Source: Azorinus chamasolen | Taxonomy: Eukaryota > Mollusca > Bivalvia > Cardiida > Solecurtidae | NCBI GenBank assembly: GCA_963576725.1 | Contig: OY755252.1 | Span: 51,857,059-51,921,058, forward strand | Reading direction: 5' to 3' | DNA: 64,000 bases | Shown: positions 13,009 to 24,500 of the stretch, one piece after another | How positions within the stretch are numbered: the first letter of the stretch is position 1 | Layout: every line of letters begins with the position of its first letter | Notes under the pieces: model-generated | What the model saw: the letters and a program-made list of their open reading frames with translations, nothing else | What the model was told of the DNA's origin: nothing | The model's database searches: none | Made by a program: the position numbers and the translations under genes

Positions 13009-14129
13009 GTGCGAACATCTATCTTGTAATTCAACATCTCAAACATAACAATTACCAAAGGTCACTCATGTACTATGTTTGATTCATAACCAAATTGAAT
13101 TACTGCGACTTTAACTATAACGCGAGAATACTTTGTACCTGATTCAAGTCTATAAGCCCTAACATGTCTTTTGGCCCCACTATAAATGGGACTATTAATA
13201 TCTATTATAGCATGGTCTCACCGTCTTTTGAACCTCTTAATCTTTGACCAGGAACAGAAAACGTTTACCATGAATATTGAAGAAAATAATAAATCAGCAG
13301 TTCAAAATAATATTTTATACATACCTTGAAACAATTAAGCAATTTTATCCCCGTCTATTAATCCCCAAACCATCCAATGTTCCCCACCACCCGCATAACA
13401 AAAATGGCAGCCAGAAAAAGAGCACCTGCTTTACGAACCTTTATTTTAGAAATTGTTTACCCTAACATAATATTCAGTCACGTTATTTCTTCATGCGCAC
13501 GTGACCTTTGCATAAGCCGAATGGGTCAGAACTGTCAAACATTTTCAATGTGGTACACTTTTCAATTTATGTTGATATTCTATAACGTATTAAGAATTTT
13601 CTCAAGTTTAGCATAGTTGAAGGAAAATAGACTGTAATGACCTGTTTATGACACACATTTCGTTTTTAAAGCTACGAGGCATTGTTTACAGACAAAACAA
13701 CGGTACTCATGATTTGATAACCATAGTGCCCACTTGCACATGCTTAAAAACACTAAGGTTCGAAAAACAGGTTGGGTTCGAGAGAAGGCGCGTGGACGAT
13801 ACTATCGTCGATGGCCCTGTTTCGGTGCATGCCCTATTTTGGTGCACTTTACTTGGGAAGCGATATCTTCTTTAAGAAGAGCTGAATTACGTCATCACTT
13901 TTTGCAATCCACAAAATAAACAAATACCTGTTATCCCTGTCAAAAAAATCTAAAATGTGCTGCAAACAGTTAAGTTATTTACTATATTTGATAAAGAATA
14001 GCAATTTCAGCCATTTCCCTTATGTCTGTTTTCACTTCCAAAAAATACTGTCCTTAAAAAGTTTCTCTCAATTTTGTAGAGATGTACATTTGTTGTCATA
14101 TGCTGCAGCAAAGTCACATAACTTCAATG
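13009..14129. other. Mostly single-copy intergenic sequence
   Basis: No repeat family recognised. An ATG at 13404 in good context (ACAAAAATGG) opens about 70 codons starting MAARKRAPALRTF; composition is not convincing and it shows no splice signal. Confidence 0.5.
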
Positions 14130-14880
14130 TCTCTGCTTAATTAAATTGTTGTGTGGTATTGTGTTTCAGATCGTAATGAACAGTATTGAACGATCAATGT
14201 AGCCCCTGATCACAACATAGAATTCAACAGGGAGTGTTAATTATATACCAAAATTGCCTTATGATTAAAATATTCGAAGTAGTTATAATATGAGTCTTAC
14301 TTCATGTCAGAGGATCTAGGTTCAGTAAATATTCAAATAGCAATATGGCAGTATAATCAGGGTCTATTCTGTTTGTTTATATGACCCTATTTCCTACCAA
14401 TACCAAAATATCATGCGTACATATGCCGTTAGAGAAAGTGGGTTCATTTAAGAAACGGATCAAATTCCGTAAGCAAACGGAGCAGACTCTGGTCAGATGG
14501 CTCCTACAAAAGATGTCTGATCTGGGTCTATTTTGTATTCCAACATACATGTGTAAAGATGTCTATGTGAAATAAAGGGTTAACAATACACACTTTACAT
14601 AGATATTTTTTATTGATAAAACAATTTTATTTTTTACTTTGGTAACCGACATTTTGTACTAATATTGCTTTTCGAACATTTATTGGATCCAGATAATCTA
14701 ATAAGAAGGAAGACTCATATTATAACTTGTTCCGTGTGTATGACATTTTCACTTTCTGCTAATATTCGGTATATAATTATCAACCCCTGTAATATTGGGC
14801 TGTCAAATTCCAGGTGGTGATCAGGGGCTGCACTGATCGTCCAATCTTGGTCATCTTGATCTGGAAAACAACACAACAGG
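14130..14880. repeat. Imperfect foldback with a duplicated exon-like arm
   Basis: The left arm (about 14150-14315) and right arm (about 14705-14880) are inverted copies. Shared blocks include GCCCCTGATCAC, ATAATTATATACC-type sequence and GTTATAATATGAGTCT. Both arms also share the TTTCAG|ATC acceptor-like junction. The loop holds an inserted TM element (14465-14582). Confidence 0.5.
14465..14582. mobile_element. TM element inside the 14.1-14.9 kb foldback
   Basis: GTAAGCAAACGGAGCAGACT to GTGAAATAAAGGGTTAA. Confidence 0.65.
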
Positions 14881-15423
14881 ACAATTTATTCTTGTTACAA
14901 ACATTCTTTATAGTTCTGTCATGATATCACTACCTGTACCAAAGATGCAAAATACAAACACTATATAATTGCTTCCTAGGCGATTTCTCCAATTGGTTTA
15001 CTATATATCTAATTGTAGGCGATTTCGTCACTAGGCGATTTCTCCAGCACCCCATCCACGATACGTGATGAGGATACTGTTAGACAATCATTTACTTTCA
15101 TTTAAAATTTTCTAGATATAGCATAGCATAGCTGTGATATGCATTTATTTTCTTTACATACATCCGACAGCCACTGTATTAGAGATATGTTGACTTTCAA
15201 TACATGTGTCAGCTACATTACATTGTATCTTACCCCACCCACTCTTGACTACATAGAAACACTGCAATCCGACTTGCTACTTTCAAAACAGCAACTCAAA
15301 ATTCAACCTGTCCTTTACTTTAGCTTAACCATTTATGTCTGAACACAATTTTGTAATCGAATTTGCATAAGATTCAGTCCTTACCTTTAATGTAGGAAAA
15401 TTTGTTAACGCTGGAATCTTCAT
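14780..15423 (-). CDS. Possible small two-exon gene, 39 aa
   Basis: On the minus strand an ATG at 15423-15421 opens 13 codons (MKIPALTNFPTLK) ending at donor AAAG|GTAAGG (exon 15385-15423). An acceptor TTGTTTTCCAG lies at 14861, and the following 26 codons (IKMTKIGRSVQPLITTWN, then LTAQYYRG) stop at 14780-14782. Both junctions are phase 0. AATAAA motifs on the minus strand lie at about 14609-14631. The second exon sits in one arm of an inverted repeat whose other arm (14130-14320) keeps a decayed copy of the acceptor and exon. I do not recognise the product. It could be a small real protein, a non-coding transcript with a chance frame, or an old exonised repeat. Confidence 0.25.
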
Positions 15424-15570
15424 AAATTTTCCAAATTCAACCGGAAGTGCCAATAGAAAGACAGGAAGGGAGGAAACCAAGATATTACAAAAGACAGGTT
15501 CTTCTTGGTTGCTTCCCTTAAAACCCTACCAGACCGTTACTGAAATCCGACTAAAATTTCAGATTTTTTT

Positions 15571-15767
15571 TACCCCTTACTCCGTGAAATAATTAATGTA
15601 TGCATGATTATTAAAGCATAAGAACAAGACCAATTTTGATCCTGGCAGAAACTGTTAAAGTCAGATATATTATTCCACAATTATAAGCAAATAGAACAGG
15701 CCCGTCTGATCTGGGTCTACTCTGATTGTAAGGGCATAGAAAAGCGTATCTATGGAGTAAAGGGTTA
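15571..15767. mobile_element. TM element
   Basis: CCCCTTACTCCGTGAAATAA to CTATGGAGTAAAGGGTTAA; core reduced to CCGTCTGATCTGGGTCTACT. Confidence 0.65.
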
Positions 15768-16119
15768 AAAAGACAACATTTTTAAATTGAAAATATAAAT
15801 TTCAAAATGTGTCAAGAAAACATTATATTATATCTACTATAATTACTCTTCCGCTGACAGAACAGAGACATGGCCTACACATAATTTATATACTGGTAGA
15901 TCTACTATACCTACATATGTATCTCGACAAAACATCCATGGAAGTAGTTGGTGTAGATTTAGGCAACTAAAAATGGTTTACGCACGTACGTAGAGTATAT
16001 CCAGACCACTTATCTCTATATATATGGAACTATCTGATATTTTATGCAAATTCAGAGATGCGTGTATTTAACCAGAGAAATATACATACATTGATTATGT
16101 CTCTGATTTAACACCCTTA

Positions 16120-16762
16120 TACTGTTTAAAACCCTTTCACTGTATAAAACTCATATAAGAAATAATGACATCATGAATATGAATTAGCTGAATTTTTATA
16201 ATGGTAGATCTACTACATGTATGTGTGCCGCGGTGTGTGTGTGCGCGCGCGCACGTGTCACCGTGTGTACGTGCGTTTCTGTGTATGTGTACGTGCACCC
16301 GCGTATTTTAATTTACAAGTTAATAAAGATTATTTTCTGCTCTGTTATATTCCATATCGATTAATTCGTACAAAATAAATTGCCATTAACTAATCTATGT
16401 ATGACATGTTAGCGGCGATATCATGGTTAGTTACGCAGACATTGTGGACCCAGATGATCATAGATGACCAAGCTGTGCTGATGCTGATGAAATTGCTGAA
16501 AATTGTTTATCTAGATCCAAATTGTTTACATTATATATAATTTTAATTTTGAAAATAATTGACCTGACACCTGATAACTTGATACCTGATACAAACGCCT
16601 TTTCACGACTTTGCTAACAGAGTAGACCCTGATCCTATAGGAGCCGCCTGATCAGGACCTACTCTATTTGCCAAACAGAATATTACAGTTCAGACTTTAC
16701 ACTACAGGCCGCATCGATAAACACCCGGAGTTTTCCATAATACTGAACAGATAAAAGGTTAA
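16120..16762. mobile_element. Two partial TM copies around a GT-rich tract
   Basis: 16120-16215 carries ATGACATCATGAATATGAAT. 16595-16762 carries ACAGAGTAGACCCTGATCC and GGAGCCGCCTGATCAGG. Confidence 0.55.
16216..16300. repeat. Alternating purine-pyrimidine (GT/GC) tract
   Basis: GTGTGTGTGCGCGCGCGCAC within GT-rich flanks. A similar tract lies at 17055-17110 (GTGTGCGTGCGTGTATG). This kind of sequence can adopt Z-DNA. Confidence 0.7.
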
Positions 16763-16978
16763 GAAATACTATATCCTATGAGATCGGTGCACAGAAATGT
16801 TTGGTACATTCTGGTCTAAACCAAAATGGTGTATGAATAATATGAATCCTGGGGAATAGCTGTATTAAATGATATCAGAGACATATACATATATATGTCT
16901 CTGCTGATATCTAGACTACAATTCTAAAAAAAAATATCTGGTGCTTTTCTCCTAAAAATAAAAGTCAGATTGCTAAGC

Positions 16979-17035
16979 AGTTTGGATCCTGTTGAGACGT
17001 CGAGTTACATGGCGTTTCGAGTGGGTCCAAACTAT
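16979..17035. repeat. Short hairpin element (GTTTGGATCC family)
   Basis: GTTTGGATCCTGTTGAGACG pairs with the complementary GGGTCCAAAC side through a GTCGAGTTAC loop. Related copies at about 26021-26095, 29910-29965, 50185-50250 and 56302-56353 (with its two duplicates). Confidence 0.55.
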
Positions 17036-17329
17036 TCATCAATTAACGGACTCAATGTGTGCGTGCGTGTATGTGTGTGCGTGCGTGCATGCGTATGTCT
17101 GTCTGTCTTACAGCACATGTTAATTAAATAGGTGGCATTCATAGAGTGCATGGAACCAAGCAGTGCTCTATTCTGTTTGGAATATGACACCGTCACTCAA
17201 AGGTAAGTTATGGTTTACATTATCTGCATTAATTTTCCAGTTTTGACCTTAAAGGGGGTGTCCCTACATTTGACGCGTTTCATAAACACTTAAAATATAC
17301 AAAACTCATTTGTTCATATGCTGAAAAGG

Positions 17330-18440
17330 GGTATGACTAAAATACGAAATGGAATCAAAGTACGAAATGGAACGAAATGGAATCTAAACATACGAAATGG
17401 AAACACAGATTTTTAACTGGATGTTTTTGGGGAAAAGTGAATTGATGTACGTATACCTAATATAAATACTGACTCTTGTACAAAATTTCAGCAAGAAAAG
17501 GTGAAAAATAGAGATTTTACAGCGATTTATATACTCCACGCATTAACAGCCTGAACTGAAATGGAATCTGAACATACGAAATGGAACCATATCTTCAAAG
17601 AGAGGCATTTAATCAACAATATTTATTTGTATATGCATGCTTAGCATTATTTTGGTCACCTGCATAACTTTTGGGATATATAAATAAAAAAATAATGATT
17701 TTATAGCAATTTACATATCCCTATATGGGCATCAGGCTAAAGGATCCTCCTGAAATATAATCTAAACATACGAAATGGAAACACAGATTTTTAACTGGAT
17801 GTTTTTTGGGGAAAGTGAATTGATGTACGTATACCTAATATAAATACAGACTCTTGTACAAAATTTCAGCAAGAAAATGTGAAAAATAAAGATTTTACAG
17901 CGATTTATATATTCCACGCATTATAACAGCCTGAACTGAAATTGAATCTGAACATACGAAATGGAACCATATCTTCAAAGAGAGGCATTTAATCAACAAT
18001 ATTAATTTATATATGCATGTTTAACATTATTTTGGTCACCTGCATAACTTTTGGGATATATAAATTAAAATGTAATGATTTTATAGCGATTTACATATCC
18101 CTATATGGGCATCAGGCTAAAGGATCCTCCTGAAATATTAACTAAACATACGAAATGGAAACACAGATTTTTAAGTAAACGTATATTTGCAAAACTGGAT
18201 TCATTTACGTATACATAATATAAATACATAATTGTATACAAAATATGGACATCTACATAACTTTTGAGATTATAGATTGAAGAAATAATGATTTAATAGC
18301 GATTTAAATATCCCTGTATAGACAGCATGCTAAAGGCCCCCGCTGTTCAGATAGTGACATTCGAAATGGAACCCCGCTGTTCAGATAGTGACATTCCCCG
18401 CTGTTCAGATAGTGACATTCGAAATGGAACCCAGGTGTGA
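17330..18440 (+). repeat. Left arm: TACGAAATGGA tandem units of about 380 bp
   Basis: About three units begin at roughly 17385, 17763 and 18146. Each alternates a block with ACACAGATTTTTAA and a block with CATATCTTCAAAGAG. The arm ends in a short array (18338-18432) of CCCCGCTGTTCAGATAGTG repeats. Confidence 0.7.
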
Positions 18441-18839
18441 TATGCTAAGTAGCTGTGTATCTGTTAAATCCTTTGATTACCACATGCGGTGCGCATAAGA
18501 ATAGAATTAGAACTAATTGTTTATAATGTTATAATCATTAACAACACAGTTTGAAAAGAATATATAAATATCATATAAAGGTACTTGTGAAGCACAGTAA
18601 ACCAATGTAGATCCAGATCATTGGATGTTGAAGGGATATGTAATCGAAATATGTAATTGTAATATAAAGATGCATGGGGTCTGTCCAGGTGTAATTATCC
18701 ACAATAAACATACACCGCCATGCTAATAATCCTTTAACTGCCCCCGCCGTCAAACACCTGCTGTTATATACGGGAGCTGATTAGTGTCATTCGGAATTTC
18801 ATTTCACAATTGACCCTTAGCCTAGGGGATAAACCGTTT

Positions 18840-19860
18840 GTTGCAAAACCTTTATTATTCACCCTTTCCGAATATAGATTTGTACACAAGTCTATATTCA
18901 AGTGTTAGATGTAGGTATAGTAAATTATTATTTTCCAAAAATACATTTGCTCTTAAAACTATAGTTCCATTTTCTTTCGTATGTTCATATTCAATTTCAG
19001 GAGGATCCTTTAGCCTTTAGCCTGATGCGCTATGGATATATGTAATTCGCTACAAAATCATTATTTATTAATCAATATATGCCACATTTGATAAATATGT
19101 CTAAAAACACGTTTAGCATCCATACATAAATGAAGATTGTCGACATAATGCCTCTATTTGAAAATATGGTTCCATTTCGTATGTTCAGATTCCATTTTAG
19201 GCCTGGCTCTTAATTCGTGGTATATATAAAATCGCTGTCAAATCTTTAATTCTCCTATTTCCGATCTAATTTTTATACATGTCTGTATCTATATTAGGTA
19301 TACTTACATGAATCCAGTTTTGCAGAACGACTGTATTTCCATTCCGTATGCTTGGATTCCATTTTATGAGATTCCTTTAGCCTGATCCCCATATGGGAGT
19401 ATGTAAATCGCTATAAAAACAATTTATTTTTCATTCAAACTATCCCAAACGTAATGCAAATGTCTAAAATAAAGTTAAGCATGCATTTGTGAATGAATAG
19501 TGTTGATATATCGCCCCTCTTTGAAAATATGGTTCCATTTCGTATGTTCAGGTTCAATTTCAATTCTGGCTGTTCATGCATGAACTATATTAATAGTTGT
19601 GAAATCTTTATTTTTGACAATTTCTGGCTGAAATTTTGTACACAAGTCTGTATTTATATTAGGTACACATACATGATTTCATTTTTGCAAAAAAAAGTCT
19701 AGTAAAATAAAACTGTGTTTCCATTTCGTATGTTCGGATTCCATTTCATGAGGTTCCCTTAGCCTGATCCACATATGGGGATATGTAAATTGCTATAAAT
19801 GTTTATTTTATAATCAATTTATCCCTAATTTAATGCATATGTTTATTATAATGTTTAGCA

Positions 19861-19897
<37 letters not shown>

Positions 19898-20557
19898 GTA
19901 TTGTTGATTAAATGCATCTCTTTGAAGATGTGGTTCCATTTCGTATGTTCATATTCCATTTCAGGACAGGCTGTTAATGCGTGGAATATATAAATCGTTG
20001 TAAAATCCTTATTTTTCATATTTTCTTTACGAAATTTCGTACAAGAGTCTGTATTTATATTAGGTATACGTACATTAATTCATTTTCTCCATAGAACATC
20101 TAGTTAAAAATCTGTGTTTCCATTTCGTATGTTCAGATTCCATTTCAGTCCAGGCTGTTAATGCGTGAATATATAAATCGTTGTAAAATCTTTATTTTTT
20201 CACATTTTCTTGCTGAAATTTTGTACAAGAGTCTGTATTTATATTAGGTATACGTACATTAATTCATTTTCTCCATAGAACATCTAGTTAAAAATCTGTG
20301 TTTCCATTTCGTATGTTCAGATTCCATTTCAGTCCAGGCTGTTAATGCGTGAATATATAAATCGTTGTAAAATCTTTATTTTTCACATTTTCTTGCTGAA
20401 ATTTTGTACAAGAGTCTGTATTTATATTAGGTATACGTATATCAATTCACTTCCCCCAAAACACATCTAGTTAAAAATCTGTGTTTCCATTTCGTATGTT
20501 CAGATTCCATTTCGTTCCATTTCGTACTTTGATTCCATTTCGTATTTTAGTCATACC
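18840..20557 (-). repeat. Right arm: inverted TACGAAATGGA units of about 185 bp
   Basis: CCATTTCGTATGTTC recurs at about 19165, 19535, 19721, 19935, 20121, 20304 and 20490. The last units are nearly identical with a spacing of about 185 bp, pointing to recent local amplification. An (AT)n run lies at about 19865-19896. Confidence 0.7.
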
Positions 20558-20989
20558 GCTGAAAAGTAGTATATTGCAAAAAGCCCCATCCAATTACCGT
20601 TTATAATGACAAAACATCCATGTGTTTGATATCGCCGATCCCGGTTTTACTCCCCGATGTTTCAGTTTTATTCGGGTTGGGTTTTAGTTTCGTAACTGTT
20701 CGCCCTATTCGCGATTCTCCGACCACTTCCGAGAATGCTATTACGTAAACAATGGAGGGATCGGGTGATCATCGGCAAAACGCGGAAAAACTTAACGGAA
20801 AAGGCCGATAATATTGTGTTGTAGAACAAAAATTATCAGTACTGATGAAATCGGTTTATTTGTATTACAGGGGCATTTTTCGATATAAGTTCAAATTGGG
20901 AAACTTCATAATAATGATAGAGCATAACAAATACCAAGTGTTATGATATTATTGAAAATATGCGATCATTGTAGGGACTTCCTCTTTAA

Positions 20990-21337
20990 CTTTCAGTATA
21001 GGTGTTAGTACTGTATATCTTACTTCATTGTGATTCAGAAACTTATGATTCAATATTTCGACGACGAGGAATGGGTAAGCGCTTGCACAATAACAGACCT
21101 ACAAAAATGGGATACAAGTATAAAAGAATGGTCGTGTCTTAATTCATATTACCTGAGAAATATCAAATCAGTGACGTGAAAAAATAAATAAAAACAAACT
21201 ACTATTCCGTTTCATGTAACTTTTAAGGCGATCTAAATGCGGGCCGCTTCGATGGTCTAGGGTACCGATGGCCTACGAGCCGGTGCGTGGCGATAGTCCG
21301 GCAAGCGTCCATTTACGCAGATGAAAGGAAAACAAAC
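20990..21337 (+). promoter_or_regulatory. Probable ABT1 promoter and 5' UTR region
   Basis: This is non-repetitive sequence between the foldback element (ends 20557) or its TTAA host (to about 20989) and the ABT1 start. No TATA box at a convincing position. A GC-rich patch lies at 21238-21255. The stretch holds two short upstream ATG frames (21252 and 21268) and a 44-codon frame (21045-21179). The transcription start cannot be placed. Confidence 0.35.
21045..21179 (+). other. 44-codon upstream open frame before ABT1
   Basis: ATG 21045 to TGA 21177-21179, ending 158 nt before the ABT1 start. The product begins MIQYFDDEEW and has acidic and aromatic residues unlike the AT-rich background. TGG|GTAAGC after codon 10 also reads as a splice-donor consensus, so it could instead be part of an alternative upstream exon. 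No family recognised; it may be chance. Confidence 0.2.
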
Positions 21338-21542
21338 ATGGAGGAAAACGTGGAGGAAACCTCAATGACCGAGGATAAAACTGAAATCACAGAAGTGACA
21401 AAACGATCTAAATCAAAAGAGATTAAGAGCGGGATAATATACCTGAGTAGGATTCCAACAGGGATGAACGCAAATATAATTCGACAGTATTTCAATCGAT
21501 TTGGCGAAACTGGCAGAGTTTACCTTCAACAACATCAGCACG
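21338..21542 (+). CDS. ABT1: ABT1 exon 1 (coding part)
   Basis: This exon codes for residues 1-68 plus the first base of a Gly codon: the acidic leader and the first half of the RRM (beta1 GIIYLSRIP, helix 1 NANIIRQYFNRFG, beta2 GRVYL). The donor is CACG|GTTAGC at 21543. The 5' UTR extent is not visible. Two out-of-frame upstream ATGs (21252 and 21268) open frames of 3 and 18 codons that both stop before 21338. Confidence 0.9.
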
Positions 21543-24500
21543 GTTAGCTCTCATTGTTTTGACCCGTTTTGTAAAGCTAAATAAGTCAAGGTTATTAGCG
21601 TTTTGGCAATATCCTAGAATAGCTCCCCACACCGCAGAATAAATCGGAATACCTTTGACATTGCATCCATTGGTATTTAAGTATACACTCATTCTGAGAT
21701 TGTTGGGGCCAGCTATTCCAGTACATTGCCAGCGTTCGTGATAACATTAAATTAAACTAACAGATCAAACTGTGCCCTTTTACCAAAATTTGTTTGTCAT
21801 ATAGGTAGGACAATTAGGCTAGATTAGTAGCGACTGGTACATCTCTTGATACTGCCAATCCCTCTTTCTCGAGTGTTACAGGCAGGAAGCGTGGGTTAAA
21901 TTTACTTTGCCAGTCCCCGTAATTTTTCTTACTATGTCACTGGATGCGCTAAACTTGTTGCTATGCAAGAGTAAACACGCCGCTATTTTGTTTCAATTCT
22001 ATCATTGGATAAGCAGCCCCCGATAATAACATTAAATATTAAATAAATTTGAATTTATACATAAACTTTAGTAGAATTCGATTTAGGGGGGTTTGAAGAT
22101 TACTTTTTCGTATTTATTGATTTTTTCGAGAACCCTCCTACGCGACAGAGTAAAATACCTACAATTCCCATACTTTTTGTGGGGACCGCCAAAGTATATT
22201 TGTTCCAGAAGTGTTAGTATCCGAGTGAGAGGGAAAATTCCTCACAACATATGATCAGATCAAGGGGTGGTCAGTTTTCAATAGAAACATATAGCGAAAA
22301 CTTTGAAAATCTACTCCTCTGAAAGTGGAAGGTTCTCAGCTTTCATATTTGGCACATAGCATCATGTTCAGGTCCTGTACAAAAGTTATATAAATTATGC
22401 CCCTGGGGTCAAAATTGAACCCGCCCCAGGGGTAGGCAGTTTTCAATAGAAACATATAGTGAAAACTTTGAAAAACTTCTCCTCTGAAACTGGAAGGATC
22501 TCAGCTTTCATATTTGGCACATATCATCATGTTCAGGTCCTCTAGTAGTTATATAAATTATGCCCCTGGGGTCAAAATTGGCCTTGCCCCAGGGCGGGCT
22601 AGTTTTCTATAGAAACATATAGTGAAAACTTTGAAAATCTTCTCCTCTGATTGTCAGGTGAGCGATATCAGGGCCATTCTGGCCCTCTTGTTTATAACAC
22701 TGTATATTCACAGAAAATATTGGTATTGATAGAAACTAGTCTGATCTATTATAACATCATAAACAAACAGAGCTGACTCTGATCAGCGGCTTCAATAAGA
22801 GCCATCTGATCAGGGTCTACTCTTTTCGCAAAGGCGTGAAAAAGCATTTGTATGAAGGAAAGGGCTAAGTAATGGGATATTAATTATATGTTTCTATTGT
22901 TTAGGAAATGCAGCAAACAGAAACAAGAAAAGGCGTCTATTCTCCGAAGGCTGGGTAGAATTTGATAAGAAGAAAATAGCAAAACTAGTTGCAAGGAGTC
23001 TAAATAATGAAACCATTGGAGGTAAGATCTTTGCTTTCTACAAAAGTAAAATGGAAAGTCATTTGTGTGAATAATGGCTGCAATTTCAACAATCAGAAAC
23101 TTAATTTAACCCTTTACTTCATAGATATGCCCTTTAATGCTTCTTTAACCAGAGTAGACCCAGATCAGATGGCGTTTGTAGGAGCCGTCTGATTAGGATC
23201 TGCTCTGTTTGTTGTTTTTGAATTTTTTAGATTTGATTCTACAGTTTCTGTTAATAATGCCATTATAAAAGTTCATGAGGTAAAGGGTGAGCTTTTGTAA
23301 TCGCCTGATGTCTGTCGTCCGTTGGCTTGCGGTGTGCATCATTGTCGTAGACAATTTGAACCTTTAAAAATCTTCTCCTCTGAATCTACAGGGTTCTCAG
23401 CTTTCATCTTTGGCACATAGCATCACCTGTAGGGCCTCTACAAAAGTTATATAAATTATGTCCTTGGGGTCAAAATTGGCCCCGCCCAAGGGTGCCTTGT
23501 TTTCTGTAGAAACATATAGCGAAAACTTTAAAATCTTCTCCATTGAAATTGGAAGGTTCTCAGCTTTCATATTTGGCACAGAGCATCATGTTGAGGTCCT
23601 CTACAAAAGTTATATAAATTATGCCCCTGGGGTCAAAATTGGTCCCGCCCTAGGGGTTGCCAGTTTTCAATAGAAACATATACATGTAGTGAAAACTTTG
23701 AAAATCTTCTCTGAAACTAGAAGGTTCTCAGTTTTCTGAAATTCATATTTGGCACATAGCATCATGTTTAGGTCCTCTACAAAAGTTATATAAATTATGC
23801 CCCTGGGGTCAAAATTGGCCCCGCCCTAGGGGTGGCCAGTTTTCAATAGAAATATATACATGTAGTGAAAACTTTGAAAATCTTCTCCCCTGAAACTGGA
23901 AGGTTCTCAGCTTTCATATTTGGCACATACTTGAAAGTCTTTTCGACTGAAACTGGAAAGTTCTCAACTTTCATATTTGGCACATAGCATCATGTTCAGG
24001 TTCTCTACAAAATTTATATAAATTATGCCCCTGGCTGTTTGGTGAGCGATATCAGGGCCATTATGGCCTTCTTGTTTAATTTAAGTTTGAATGCTGTGTT
24101 GATCTACATTGTACTTGGTTTTAACATATTCTATTTCACGAATTAACAACATGCGTAAATGTACATATTTTCTAAGGAGGATTGGAATGAAAACTTGTAT
24201 TTGCATGAACAAGGAATATGATTGTCTAAAGCTCTTCCTAGGGTCAAAGTATCAAAACACTTTTTCAGCGGCTAGCTGTCTATTTTCGTTCTTGTTCTAG
24301 TTTTCCACCATTCAGGAACTATGTTACATTGTAATTTGCATAATGACCCACTAGTATTTTGTAGTAAACTGTGATTTCATTAGTTAATGCCTAGACTGGC
24401 ATACAGCCTTTTTACAATACCCCTACACATGGCCAAACTCGAAGTACAAAATCCAGATACAGTCAGCTAATGTGATGAAAATCCTGGGGTAATTCTTACG

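Larger units (their letters stand above)
17329..20557. mobile_element. Foldback (MULE-like) element with 9-bp target duplication
   Basis: 3,229 bp with an outer inverted repeat: GGTATGACTAAAATACG at the left (17330 on) and its exact complement at the right, ending GTCATACC at 20557, identical for about 55 bp. The flanks carry GCTGAAAAG at 17320-17328 and at 20558-20566, a 9-bp direct repeat. Long inverted arms plus a 9-bp TSD are typical of Mutator-like elements; the superfamily is inferred. The arms (to about 18440 and from about 18840) consist of divergent tandem units, each carrying TACGAAATGGA or its complement. No transposase frame is visible, so it is non-autonomous. It lies 780 bp upstream of the ABT1 start. 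Confidence 0.75.
17249..20989. mobile_element. Possible TTAA-bounded host element disrupted by the foldback
   Basis: TTAAAGGGGGTGTCCCTAC at 17249 is matched by an inverted GTAGGGACTTCCTCTTTAA ending at 20989. These would be the diverged termini of an older element into which the foldback inserted. The match is short and imperfect. Confidence 0.3.
21543..22904 (+). other. ABT1 intron 1 (1.36 kb)
   Basis: From 21543 to about 22257 the intron is mostly single-copy AT-rich sequence. After that come an antisense HL-A fragment (22258-22694) and a TM element (22750-22869). Ends are GT...AG, phase 1. Confidence 0.85.

Noticed and set aside
13404..13616. ATG in a good context opening about 70 codons (MAARKRAP)
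   Set aside because: The peptide loses protein-like composition after about 15 residues, no donor site follows and no homologue is recognised.
13760..13800. GGTTCGA motifs resembling a tRNA T-loop
   Set aside because: No matching A-box or foldable cloverleaf around them. No tRNA or tRNA-derived SINE head was found.
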